Shown here piece after piece: positions 55,190-63,845 of a stretch of 64,000 nucleotides of DNA. The notes below the pieces were generated by a model, which did not search any database, was not told the origin of the DNA, and saw only the letters and a program-made list of their open reading frames with translations. The position numbers and the translations under genes are program-made. Every line of letters starts with the position of its first letter. Position 1 is the stretch's first letter. The DNA is from Melioribacteraceae bacterium (GTDB taxonomy: Bacteria; Bacteroidota; Ignavibacteria; Ignavibacteriales; Melioribacteraceae), in assembly GCA_030584085.1 (NCBI GenBank), contig CP129490.1, positions 525,511 to 589,510 of the forward strand. The letters run 5' to 3'.

Positions 55190-55837
55190 TTACTCTATTA
55201 TTAAAACTTCGTTTGTGTTAATTACCTTAGCTGAATACTGCTGATTTTGTGCTTTTACTTTTATTACGTCACCAATCGCGCCGGCTTGGCGCACAGTACC
55301 AATAAAAGAAACATGAACGCCTCCAACCTGATACATAATATTTACAGGATCACCGGGATTCACGACAGGCATTGTATCAATAAATTCAGTAAAAATTATA
55401 TCACCGGGTTTCATATTATACTTTGAAATTATGCTGCCGATTCTCTCCAGATCAGTGAGAGGAGATTTGTTAAATCCGGTTATATCTCGTAATTCAAAAG
55501 TTGTATTTCCTAAAGCAATTTGATCGCCTTTATTTATATGATCTATTGCTATTGCAATTCTTTGATATAGTTCTATTTCAACATTCAAAAACTTTTCTTT
55601 TGAAACACCGTTTGCTTCTATTGTTATTACGGGGATGAAAAACTTATTACCGATTCTATTTGATGACCTTGAATGATTGATTTCAAGTTCAGCTGTGCTC
55701 GATAAATCGTCTTGAATAGAATAGCTAATACTATCATACTCGGCGAAATGATTTTGGATATAGTGATCAATCTCAACAAGTGATAATTTATCAACCGGGA
55801 GTAAGCATAGAATCATATTTAAGAATATTGCCAACAT
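55190..55837 (-). CDS. flgA: Flagellar P-ring assembly chaperone FlgA
   Basis: 215 residues with a signal peptide. The C-terminal SAF-like domain has NMKPGDIIFTEFIDTMPVVNPGDPVNIMYQ and VIKVKAQNQQYSAKVI, typical of FlgA, which assists FlgI polymerisation in the periplasm. It lies between flgG and flgH with 2-4 base gaps. Confidence 0.9.
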   Translation of the reverse strand: MLAIFLNMILCLLPVDKLSLVEIDHYIQNHFAEYDSISYSIQDDLSSTAELEINHSRSSNRIGNKFFIPVITIEANGVSKEKFLNVEIELYQRIAIAIDHINKGDQIALGNTTFELRDITGFNKSPLTDLERIGSIISKYNMKPGDIIFTEFIDTMPVVNPGDPVNIMYQVGGVHVSFIGTVRQAGAIGDVIKVKAQNQQYSAKVINTNEVLIIE

Positions 55838-55839
55838 GT

Positions 55840-56637
55840 TTATCGTTTTAGATTATTTGTAATTGTCATCATTTCTTCAACTGTCTGTACTGTTTTTGAA
55901 TTTATTTCATATGCTCGTTGAGCTGTAATCATTGCAATCATTTCTTCAACAATATCAACATTGCTCGCTTCAAGAAAACCTTGTTGAATTTCACCAAATC
56001 CGTCCGCACCGGGTGTTCCGAACATTGGTTGTCCCGAACCTTCAGTCTCGGCATAAAGATTATCGCCTAGCGCTTCCAATCCGCCGGGATTCATAAATCT
56101 TACTAATTGAATATTATCAAGCACATAAGAATTACCACCTGTTGATTGAACGCTAATCTCGCCGTCACGTGAAATATTTATTTGCAGTACGTCATCATCA
56201 AGAGTGATATCGGGTTCTAAAACATAACCGCTTGCGGTTACAACTCTTCCTTCACCGCTTATCTTAAAGCTTCCGTCTCTTGTATAGGCAAAAGTTCCGT
56301 CGGCTTTTCTAACTTGGAAAAAGCCTTCACCGTTAATTCCTAGATCGAGAGAGTTGTTTGTCGGCTGTAAATCTCCTTGCTTAAATATTTTTTGAGTTGA
56401 AGAGGCTTTTACACCGCTACCAACCTGCAGCATCTCACCGGAAGCTTGTGGACCGGCAATATTATTCTGAGCCAAATTTGAAGATGGAATTTCTTGATAC
56501 ATGAGATCTTGAAACTCAGCTTTATTCTTTTTGAAGCCGGTCGTGTTGATGTTCGCAATGTTATTTGATATAACCTGAATGTTTAATTGCTGTGCGTACA
56601 TCCCGGTTGCTGCGGTTCTTAATGATTTTGTTGCCAT
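55840..56637 (-). CDS. flgG: Flagellar distal rod protein FlgG
   Basis: 265 residues, the standard length. N-terminal LNIQVISNNIANINTTGFKKNKAEFQDL and C-terminal VDIVEEMIAMITAQRAYEINSKTVQ are diagnostic of the rod/hook family and closest to FlgG. Ends two bases before flgA. Confidence 0.97.
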   Translation of the reverse strand: MATKSLRTAATGMYAQQLNIQVISNNIANINTTGFKKNKAEFQDLMYQEIPSSNLAQNNIAGPQASGEMLQVGSGVKASSTQKIFKQGDLQPTNNSLDLGINGEGFFQVRKADGTFAYTRDGSFKISGEGRVVTASGYVLEPDITLDDDVLQINISRDGEISVQSTGGNSYVLDNIQLVRFMNPGGLEALGDNLYAETEGSGQPMFGTPGADGFGEIQQGFLEASNVDIVEEMIAMITAQRAYEINSKTVQTVEEMMTITNNLKR

Positions 56638-56653
56638 AATTTTTACCTATTAT

Positions 56654-57367
56654 TTAGATAGTGCCTATTTCGTTAGCTCTTGCCATTATTTCATCTATGT
56701 ATTGAATCATTTTTTGAGCTGATTCATATTCTTTACTTATACGAATCATCTCTTCCATTTCAATAATTGGATTCACGTTTGAGTTTTCAAGATATCCTTG
56801 AGCAATTTTAAATTGATCTTCTTCTAAATCTTCAAAGTATCCGTTACTCACTTTATAGTTATTGTTTCCGCATCTTATTAGATCGGCTTTCTCTTCAACG
56901 GCGACAATTTTTAATTTGTCTATAAAGTTCTTGCCTACGAAAATCTCACCATTAGTCGAAATGGAAACGGTTCTATCTTTCTGCCAGAAATCCTCAAGTA
57001 GTTGAATTTCACCGCTTTGACCCATCACCTTATTACCGAGATTGTCAACCAAAAATCCTTCATCAGAGACAGCAAATTTTCCATTCTTTGTGAACTGCAT
57101 ATCACCATTTTCTGCCGCAATTACAAAAAATGCATCACCGTTAATTGCGAGATCAAGAGGATTATCTGTTTGAATTAGATCCCCTTGCGTAAAATCAAGC
57201 ATGTTTTTTCTAATTGTGTTTTCACCGTTTGAATTCATAATCTGTTCAAACGGAAGCTCGCGTTTATAACCGGTTGAATTTAAATTCGCCAAGTTGTTTA
57301 CAAGCGATCCGATTTTCTTTTCATTCAGCGTTAAGCTTTTACTTGCTGATTCTAATCCGTTTACCAT
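56654..57367 (-). CDS. flgF: Flagellar proximal rod protein FlgF
   Basis: 237 residues. The rod family N-terminus (KIGSLVNNLANLNSTGYKRELPFEQ) and C-terminus (NVNPIIEMEEMIRISKEYESAQKMI) are present. Position directly upstream of flgG with 16 bases between supports FlgF. Another FlgG-like rod protein cannot be excluded. Confidence 0.9.
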   Translation of the reverse strand: MVNGLESASKSLTLNEKKIGSLVNNLANLNSTGYKRELPFEQIMNSNGENTIRKNMLDFTQGDLIQTDNPLDLAINGDAFFVIAAENGDMQFTKNGKFAVSDEGFLVDNLGNKVMGQSGEIQLLEDFWQKDRTVSISTNGEIFVGKNFIDKLKIVAVEEKADLIRCGNNNYKVSNGYFEDLEEDQFKIAQGYLENSNVNPIIEMEEMIRISKEYESAQKMIQYIDEIMARANEIGTI

Positions 57368-57378
57368 GATGATTTCTC

Positions 57379-57912
57379 TTAACTTACTTTTAGTGTCTGA
57401 TTTCTTAGTCTTGCTGCCAATAATAATTCGGTTTTTGCAATGTTATATTTTCTTGCCGCATTTGTTATGTCACTCTCTGAGTTATTAAGATACTTTGAAT
57501 TGAGACATAGATTTGTTCGTAGTTTTTTCAACTTAGGATCAATTGGTTTGATGAACTTTTCTTGTCTCATTAATTGAATGTTAGTTTTAAGATCACTTGA
57601 AGAAGTATGGCTTCTTAATTTCCTTCTTCGTATTGCAACTACTGAAAGAATTATTGTTGCCGAAAGTCCCAGCACAACAATTTTCCCTATTAGAGTATAG
57701 TCCGTCGTTTGAATATTGATTACAGGTTTCTCTACCATTTTAACAGGCTTCATTGAAGCTGGTATATGTTTAACCGCTTTTGCTTCTTTCTTTTTTGCTT
57801 CTTCAATTTGCTTTTGTACAATTTCTCTAACATTTACACTGTTATCCACGGCTAGTTCTTGTGCGTTTATTATAACCATTAAAGCAATTAGTATGATCAC
57901 TTTTTGTATCAT
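57379..57912 (-). CDS. Unknown single-pass membrane protein in the flagellar operon
   Basis: 177 residues. N-terminal signal or first membrane segment (about 1-17), a Lys-rich extracytoplasmic part, one membrane helix at about 75-93, then a cytoplasmic tail. The last ~45 residues look like a small helical, perhaps HTH-like, module (SDITNAARKYNIAKTELLLAARL). I recognise no family. It overlaps the pseudo-kinase gene by four bases and precedes flgF by 11 bases, so it is very probably part of flagellar biogenesis or control. Confidence 0.75.
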   Translation of the reverse strand: MIQKVIILIALMVIINAQELAVDNSVNVREIVQKQIEEAKKKEAKAVKHIPASMKPVKMVEKPVINIQTTDYTLIGKIVVLGLSATIILSVVAIRRRKLRSHTSSSDLKTNIQLMRQEKFIKPIDPKLKKLRTNLCLNSKYLNNSESDITNAARKYNIAKTELLLAARLRNQTLKVS

Positions 57913-59192
57913 TTCAATAATTTCCTTTTTAATGGAAATATCAGTTCTAAGTTTGAGCCTCTATCTTGATCTGAAGTGAATTTTACATGACCTTCGTGCT
58001 TTTTCATCAATGTTTCTAACATCATTAAATTAATGTTCTTACTGAAATCTTGTTGCTCCTCTGTTTGAATATTTGTATGATCCGTTGATATAATTCTAAG
58101 TAAAACATTTCCTTCGAAGTACTTTGTTTGTAGATATAATCCACCGGTTTCCGCTGTAGTAACCATCAAACTAAATGTGTTTGTTAAAATCTGATGCATA
58201 TAATTTGGTGTACTTAATACCGGAGGAAGTGAATTATCAAGATCAAGAATAATTTCATAATTTCTTTTTGTAAGCGATGACTTAATGAAGTCGTGAAATT
58301 TATTTACATATCCATTTAGTGAACAAGGAATAACTGATAACCTGGCATTATCGCCTGCAGAAAACTTTACGATTTTATCGGTTATTGATTGTACTTTCTT
58401 TACTTGTGTTTTAATAGTGTTTATAACTTTGTCATCCGGACCGGTTTTGTTTTCAATTATATCTACACAACTTAACACAACTTGCATTGGTGATATAATT
58501 TGGTTGATAAGCGAGTAAGTCATTTCACCAATTGCAGATAGTTTGTAGTCGTTAGAAATTTTTGATTGATAGACTTGAAGCTCGTCGTATGTTTGTCCCA
58601 TATCTTTTTTCTGAAGAAGATACTCTACACGTGGAATTAATAATTGAACGAAAGATTCAAGAACTTTTCGCATAAAAGTTCCGCTTTCAAAATGTTTTTC
58701 TGTAGTGCTGAATAGAATGAAATGATTATTTGTTCGGTCTAAATCAATTATCGGATAAACTAAATAGTAATTATATATTTGCGAATTTTTATTTCTTGTT
58801 GGAATTATTGATAAATGACCACGATGTAAAATTTTATGAAGCATTCCATCTTCATGAATTGTTTTAACAAATCCCCAAGTTGTATCCTTTATGCTCGATA
58901 ACGGAATTGGTTCGCTATCATCTTTTGCAGTATTGAAACAAACAACTTCAGAAACATCAATAAATTTCTTTAATGACGTTTTCATGTATTCACCTATAAC
59001 CGGAATACTGTTTGTTTCTCTAATTTTTCTTCCGAATGTATAAAGTGATTCAAAAAGTTCTTCGTGTTTAGTTGATGTCTGTATCATTCTTTCGCTTATA
59101 TTAGTTTTTCTGCTTGGCGTACCTTTTTTATCAGCAATAAGTGTTGTATAAAGTGAAGGAAATTCGAGTGTATTTCTCTTTATTATTCTCAA
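57909..59192 (-). CDS. GAF-like protein with degenerate histidine kinase core (pseudo-kinase)
   Basis: 427 residues, soluble. A GAF-like segment (about 45-195) is followed by a coiled helix and a HisKA-like helix in which the phosphoacceptor is replaced: GEMTYSLIN230QIISPM against the usual GEMxxxxxHEIxNPL. The ATPase domain is recognisable in layout but its N-box (ILTNTFSLM) lacks the second Asn, and the expected DxGxG box reads STDHTN. So it probably cannot autophosphorylate and may act as a scaffold or sensor. It overlaps the HDOD gene by four bases. Confidence 0.82.
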   Translation of the reverse strand: MRIIKRNTLEFPSLYTTLIADKKGTPSRKTNISERMIQTSTKHEELFESLYTFGRKIRETNSIPVIGEYMKTSLKKFIDVSEVVCFNTAKDDSEPIPLSSIKDTTWGFVKTIHEDGMLHKILHRGHLSIIPTRNKNSQIYNYYLVYPIIDLDRTNNHFILFSTTEKHFESGTFMRKVLESFVQLLIPRVEYLLQKKDMGQTYDELQVYQSKISNDYKLSAIGEMTYSLINQIISPMQVVLSCVDIIENKTGPDDKVINTIKTQVKKVQSITDKIVKFSAGDNARLSVIPCSLNGYVNKFHDFIKSSLTKRNYEIILDLDNSLPPVLSTPNYMHQILTNTFSLMVTTAETGGLYLQTKYFEGNVLLRIISTDHTNIQTEEQQDFSKNINLMMLETLMKKHEGHVKFTSDQDRGSNLELIFPLKRKLLK

Positions 59193-60067
59193 AGTAAGTG
59201 CCTCATCGATTCTAGTTGTTGTGGAAGTATGGAACGGAACTGCTCGATATATTCAATCACTTCTTCATCTGTTTTAAAGCCAATCAACTTTGCAGCAGTA
59301 TAATCAAGCTCCAATTGATGATTCCAAAAGAATGAACCTGTGCTTAAATACTTCGTTGTATAGTCCGCTAGGTGAACAACAGCTGTTTGTTTCGGGAACT
59401 CTTCGGAGTTTAACGGTGCGTGATGATGTTTTGTAATATCGCAAAGTATTACAGGTAAATTCCACTTATCTAATAAACGATAAGCAATTTCAGCATGAGT
59501 TAAACCAATGTTTTCTCTTTCGGCCTCTATAAAGTTTGTTCCAGCTAATTCGATATCTTCTTTAATTTTAACAAACGATGAATGAAAGTATCTGTGAATA
59601 ATTGGCAGTCCTAAATCATGTAAAAAACCGGCGGTAAAAATTTCACCTACATATTTCATTTTAAAATCTTCCGCAATCTTCTTGGAAATTAATGCTACCA
59701 AAAATGAATGTTCCCAAAATTTTGCTTGATCCAAGTAATCATCTGTTTTGTTCTTAAATGTATCCATCATTGAAAGTGAAGACACTATGTGTTTAATTTC
59801 TTCAACACCAAGAACCATTACCGCAAAATCGATTGTCGTAACATTTCGTTGTAATCCATACAAGGGTGAATTTGCGATAGCTAAAATTTTTGTAGCTAAA
59901 CTTTGATCACGTAAAATCATTTTACTAAGAGTAGTATTGTTTACAGAATCAGAGTTTAGATATTGTAAAATTTCTCCAAGAACCTTCGGCATTGAGTGAA
60001 GTTTAAATACATTATTAAGAACCGCTTCAGTCTTCTTAATTTTGTTTTCGATTGATATTAGTTCCAT
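59189..60067 (-). CDS. HDOD-domain protein (second of tandem pair)
   Basis: 292 residues, cytoplasmic. The HDOD core begins at about 20 (LHSMPKVLGEILQYL), has the ILAIANSPLYGL block, an HD dipeptide in FLHDLGLPI and a HHH motif in TKHHHAPL. HDOD proteins are non-enzymatic or poorly understood signalling adaptors often linked to motility. Its closest neighbour is a paralogue 15 bases upstream (60083), so the pair arose by duplication. It overlaps the pseudo-kinase gene by four bases. Confidence 0.92.
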   Translation of the reverse strand: MELISIENKIKKTEAVLNNVFKLHSMPKVLGEILQYLNSDSVNNTTLSKMILRDQSLATKILAIANSPLYGLQRNVTTIDFAVMVLGVEEIKHIVSSLSMMDTFKNKTDDYLDQAKFWEHSFLVALISKKIAEDFKMKYVGEIFTAGFLHDLGLPIIHRYFHSSFVKIKEDIELAGTNFIEAERENIGLTHAEIAYRLLDKWNLPVILCDITKHHHAPLNSEEFPKQTAVVHLADYTTKYLSTGSFFWNHQLELDYTAAKLIGFKTDEEVIEYIEQFRSILPQQLESMRHLL

Positions 60068-60082
60068 ATCATAAACTCTTTC

Positions 60083-60964
60083 TTAGTAAAGTTGAATAGT
60101 GTTTATATGTTCTGTAAATAATTCTTTGTATGATTCAACAAATGAGTTGAGATATGAGACATCACCAAATGAAAGGTTGTGAATTATTTCCTTATCAAAT
60201 GTTATGTTTTCGTCCCAATCAAAATTTCCTTGTTGATACTTCTGTGTCATATAATCCGCTAAGTGAATTATAGACGGTAAAATTTTATCTTCTTCTGCTT
60301 CTGACGGATTATGATGGTATCTTACAGCATCGCCTAATAGATCGGGAAGATTCCAGTTTTTAATTAAAAATTGTCCGATTTCGGAATGGGTTAAACCAAG
60401 AGTGGCTTTTTCTGCAACATCATATCTAACTTTTTCTGTTTCAACTAGATTAACAATCTCATTGAATTCTTTGTTGAAATATCTTTGTATAGCTGAGATT
60501 CCTAAATCATGTAAAAGACCGGCAGTAAATGCCTCGCCGGTTCGTTTGTAACCTAAATCTGCTGCTATTCTTTTCGACAGAACTCCCGTAGCAAGTGAAT
60601 GAGTCCAGAATTTATTTTTATTCCAATTTTTATTTTCACCGTTTTTGAAAGCATCCATTACGGAAAGAGCTACCACAATATTTTTAATATGATTGAATCC
60701 GAGAATAACGATTGCAAATTCTACCGTTGATACTTTACGTGGAATACCATAAAGTGGTGAGTTTGCAACCATCAATACTTTTGCAACCATTGCCTGGTCT
60801 TTTGAAATAATTCTGCCTAACTCGGCAGCGCTTGTTTTTGGGTCTTCGAGTAATCTTGATATTTCCATCATTAATGTCGGAACCGAAGGAAGATTTCTAA
60901 TCCTTGATAAATGGCGATAATAGATTACTCGTTTAAGTTCTATTTCTTCGTTTAAATTAATCAT
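60083..60964 (-). CDS. HDOD-domain protein (first of tandem pair)
   Basis: 293 residues, cytoplasmic, collinear with its downstream paralogue. The HDOD core has NLPSVPTLMMEISRLL, VLMVANSPLYGIPRKV, LLHDLGISAI and VRYHHNPSE. It overlaps fliA by eight bases, so its expression is coupled to the sigma factor. A role in the flagellar regulatory circuit is inferred from that coupling. Confidence 0.92.
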   Translation of the reverse strand: MINLNEEIELKRVIYYRHLSRIRNLPSVPTLMMEISRLLEDPKTSAAELGRIISKDQAMVAKVLMVANSPLYGIPRKVSTVEFAIVILGFNHIKNIVVALSVMDAFKNGENKNWNKNKFWTHSLATGVLSKRIAADLGYKRTGEAFTAGLLHDLGISAIQRYFNKEFNEIVNLVETEKVRYDVAEKATLGLTHSEIGQFLIKNWNLPDLLGDAVRYHHNPSEAEEDKILPSIIHLADYMTQKYQQGNFDWDENITFDKEIIHNLSFGDVSYLNSFVESYKELFTEHINTIQLY

Positions 60965-61577
60965 TCAAGTGCGCTAATTTTGATCTGAGTTTGTCAATTA
61001 TTTTTGAGTGAACTTGTGATACTCGTGAAACTGTAATTCCTAATATTTGTGCTATCTCTTTATAGTTAAGGTGTTCGTAATAATAGAGAGTTATAATTAG
61101 TCTATCTCTTTCTTCTAGTTTTTGTAATGCTTCGACTAATAATTCTTTTGCTTCTAGATTTTCTAAGGTTTCGTCGGGTTCTTCATTGTCGTCCGGAATT
61201 ACTTCATAAAGCATAAAACTTTCGTCATCCGAAACACTTTTGTTTAATGATAGATTTGTTGCAAGAATGTTTGAATTTGTCTGAACTCGATATTTGCTTT
61301 GTACTTTTCTTATTTCATCAATTATTTTACCACGAATTCTTTGAAGTGCATAAGTCTCGAATTTTGTGCCGTAATCCGGGTCAAATCTGTCAATAGCCTC
61401 GCTTAATCCTTCAATACCAAATTGGAAGTAATCTTTTTCGTCAAATATATCGTAGTTGATAAATTTGGAATTGTGGATAACATAATGAACCAGACTTGAG
61501 TATGTTATCACAATCTCTTTTTTGAGTTCAAAATTTGGTGACTTCTTATATTCTGACCACAAATCTGTGTTTGACAT
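60957..61577 (-). CDS. fliA: Flagellar sigma factor FliA (sigma-28) apparently lacking region 3
   Basis: 206 residues against about 240 in E. coli. Region 2 is clear (about 40-92: DYFQFGIEGLSEAIDRFD, YALQRIRGKIIDEIRK). Region 4 is clear (about 145-203: ALQKLEERDRLIITLYY, LNYKEIAQILGITVSRVSQ). Between them only about 50 residues remain, mostly acidic linker (VSDDESFM, DDNEEPDETLE). The usual region-3 block after DELR (VPRSVRR and the following helices) is missing. It directs late flagellar transcription. It lies two bases after a small membrane protein gene and overlaps the HDOD gene. Confidence 0.92.
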   Translation of the reverse strand: MSNTDLWSEYKKSPNFELKKEIVITYSSLVHYVIHNSKFINYDIFDEKDYFQFGIEGLSEAIDRFDPDYGTKFETYALQRIRGKIIDEIRKVQSKYRVQTNSNILATNLSLNKSVSDDESFMLYEVIPDDNEEPDETLENLEAKELLVEALQKLEERDRLIITLYYYEHLNYKEIAQILGITVSRVSQVHSKIIDKLRSKLAHLND

Positions 61578-61579
61578 TT

Positions 61580-61804
61580 TTACTTCCTAGTTATGTTTCT
61601 AGCTATTTCAGCATTCTTTTTTGTTGTTGTGCGGTTAATTGATTTTATAAATAAAATTGTTATAACCGCGAGTGCAAGGGTTGAAAAAACGAACATAACA
61701 AATGATCGGAGTAATACTTCCGTAAACTCTAGGTTGCGTTGGCCGAAATAAATTAGCGAAAGTGAAAAAACCAAGATCCCAACATTTAGTACTATTTTGT
61801 TCAT
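61580..61804 (-). CDS. Small two-helix membrane protein between flhG and fliA
   Basis: 74 residues with two hydrophobic segments (about 5-21 and 31-54) and a basic, cytoplasmic C-terminus. GGAGAAAG before the ATG provides a good ribosome site. I recognise no family. The stop codon is two bases before the fliA start, so it belongs to the flagellar operon. Confidence 0.75.
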   Translation of the reverse strand: MNKIVLNVGILVFSLSLIYFGQRNLEFTEVLLRSFVMFVFSTLALAVITILFIKSINRTTTKKNAEIARNITRK

Positions 61805-61890
61805 TTCTTTCTCCTTTGTTACTAAAAGACAAAGATTGTACCATTAAATAGTTTTGATAATGTTCGTTTTTAAGCTAAAAAATTGATTTT

Positions 61891-62736
61891 TTATGGCCGG
61901 ATAAAATTAGGTTGGTGATTATTAGCCACTTGCCCGATTTTAGAAATTGCTTGAGATATGAACTCAAATTCACTAAATAATTTTCTGTTTGGGGTATCGT
62001 TAAAGTTAGAAGAACTTATTAATTGCAGCGAATTGGTAAGATCGGAATTACTTATTGAGCCGACAAAATTGATATCTTCTTTAAGAAAATGTTTGCTCGC
62101 TTTACTTAAGTTTTCGAAAGCTGTTTTTCCTTCTTCAGGGTTTTTACATTTATTAATAATTATCCCTTTATGGATATCAATAGAATTTTTTGTCATTAAT
62201 TTTAGAATTACATAAGCATCCATAACAGCAACGGGATCGGGAGTTGTAACAATTAAATTCATTGTTGAGTGCTTTATCGTTTCAAATATTTCATTACTTA
62301 TTCCGGCTCCGTTATCCAAAATTATATAATCATAATTATTTGTTTTATTATTAAGATAACCGAAGAAATTTCGAATGTGAGCAACTTTGTTTTCTGGGAA
62401 ATTAAGTTTGCCATTATCACCAAAGATAATACTGTAATTGTTTTCCACTTCGACTATTGTTTCATCAAACAAGGCAGAACCGGAAAAGAGATCGCAAATC
62501 GTTGCATCAGGATTAATGTTCAAATGGTAGGACAAACTGCCAAGGTTAAAATCAAATTCAACAAGAAGAGTTTTGTAGCCTTGCTTAGCAAGAAATTGAG
62601 ATAGATAAAACGCTGCAAATGTTTTACCTGTTCCGCCTTTGCCCGATGTTATAGAAATTAATTGACGGTTATTATTTGCTTTTTTTGAAACCGGAGAATT
62701 ATAATAGTCTCTCAGTTTTTGAGCTTGATCAAACAT
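61891..62736 (-). CDS. flhG: Flagellar number regulator FlhG (MinD/ParA-like ATPase)
   Basis: 281 residues. Deviant Walker A KGGTGKTF (about residues 31-38), a FDFNLGSLSYHL block in place of the second ParA motif, and YIILDNGAGISNE. It has no C-terminal membrane-targeting helix of obvious MinD type. Works with FlhF to place and count flagella. It starts five bases after flhF. An 86-base gap separates it from the next gene. Confidence 0.93.
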   Translation of the reverse strand: MFDQAQKLRDYYNSPVSKKANNNRQLISITSGKGGTGKTFAAFYLSQFLAKQGYKTLLVEFDFNLGSLSYHLNINPDATICDLFSGSALFDETIVEVENNYSIIFGDNGKLNFPENKVAHIRNFFGYLNNKTNNYDYIILDNGAGISNEIFETIKHSTMNLIVTTPDPVAVMDAYVILKLMTKNSIDIHKGIIINKCKNPEEGKTAFENLSKASKHFLKEDINFVGSISNSDLTNSLQLISSSNFNDTPNRKLFSEFEFISQAISKIGQVANNHQPNFIRP

Positions 62737-62741
62737 GACAA

Positions 62742-63845
62742 TTAGTTATGTCCATTATAAATCAAAGTTGCTGCATACTCAGGATCTGCTGATAAAATAT
62801 CATCCGGAATTATTTGTCCATTGGTCAAATATATTACAGGCTTTTGTGTTCTTACGGAAAGATTTACCATATTCCCATGAGTAACTGCTTCATCAACTTT
62901 TGTGAAAATAAAAGAATCATAATTAAACATGCTGAACTTATCCGCCGCATCAATTAGATTTTTTGAGGAACTTGATAATGATAATGCCAAATAAGTTTCA
63001 TCGATTTTTATTTGAGATAAAAACTCTTTCATCTTTTGGAGTTCACCAATGTTTCTTTGACTTCTTCCGGTAGTATCGATAAAAATCAAATCTTTCTTTT
63101 TTAGTTTATCTATCAACTTTGGCATATCTTCGGGCTCATAAGCAACCAGCATATCAACATTACTGATCTCCGAGAAAATTCTAAGTTGATCAATAGCACC
63201 TAATCGATATGTATCAATTGATATAATTCCGATATCAAGGTTGTGAATTATTTTTGAGATAGCTGCAAGTTTAGCAATGCATGTTGTTTTGCCAACACCG
63301 GTTGGACCAATAATACTAACAACTTTACCGGTCTTTCTTTTTTCAACAGAAAAGTTTTTTGTTTTTATCAAGGACGCTAATCCGGTAATTACGTAATCAT
63401 CTAAGTTGTTAACAGAAAGAAATTTTTCTGATTTTTTTAAATAATCTATAACCATTTTGATAACATCATCTTTTACATCTTTTTCACGTAAGACTTCAAC
63501 TACAGTCTGTATTTCCTTCTTCAGATCGTTGACGTTATTTTTCTCATTAAATAATCCGTTTGATAGTATCTTTTTTGCAGCCGATTTTCTTGCTTCAAGG
63601 TCAGTGCTCGCTTTTAATGCCGGCTTCGGACGACTTTCTGCATTCTTAGTGATTTTCTGAATTTTATTTAACTGTTTGATCTCCTCTTCATAACCGGCAA
63701 CAACTTCAAATAATTTTTGGATAGTTCCATTTTTAGGTTGTTCAATTATACGAGTGCTTAATATCATCGCCTCACTTCCGAGTTCAGTTTTCATTTTTTC
63801 GGTAGCTTCTTTTAATGTGGCGGCAGTATATTTTTTAGTTTGCAT
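62742..63845 (-). CDS. flhF: Flagellar SRP-like GTPase FlhF
   Basis: 367 residues. The N-terminal basic B domain starts MQTKKYTAATLKEATEKMK. The NG domain has G1 GPTGVGKTT (about residues 180-188), the IDTYRLGAIDQL block, G3 DTTGRSQ and G4 TKVDEA. It directs the site of flagellar assembly together with FlhG. Its start overlaps the flhA end by 11 bases. Confidence 0.96.
   Translation of the reverse strand: MQTKKYTAATLKEATEKMKTELGSEAMILSTRIIEQPKNGTIQKLFEVVAGYEEEIKQLNKIQKITKNAESRPKPALKASTDLEARKSAAKKILSNGLFNEKNNVNDLKKEIQTVVEVLREKDVKDDVIKMVIDYLKKSEKFLSVNNLDDYVITGLASLIKTKNFSVEKRKTGKVVSIIGPTGVGKTTCIAKLAAISKIIHNLDIGIISIDTYRLGAIDQLRIFSEISNVDMLVAYEPEDMPKLIDKLKKKDLIFIDTTGRSQRNIGELQKMKEFLSQIKIDETYLALSLSSSSKNLIDAADKFSMFNYDSFIFTKVDEAVTHGNMVNLSVRTQKPVIYLTNGQIIPDDILSADPEYAATLIYNGHN

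Noticed and set aside
56074..56081. GGCGATAA inside flgG on the minus strand
   Set aside because: Lacks a TWAA element 15 bases upstream; coding coincidence.
58375..58402. TAAA...ACCGATAA inside the pseudo-kinase gene on the minus strand
   Set aside because: Spacing is 16 rather than 15 bases and it lies in coding sequence; possible internal promoter but weaker than the four intergenic sites.
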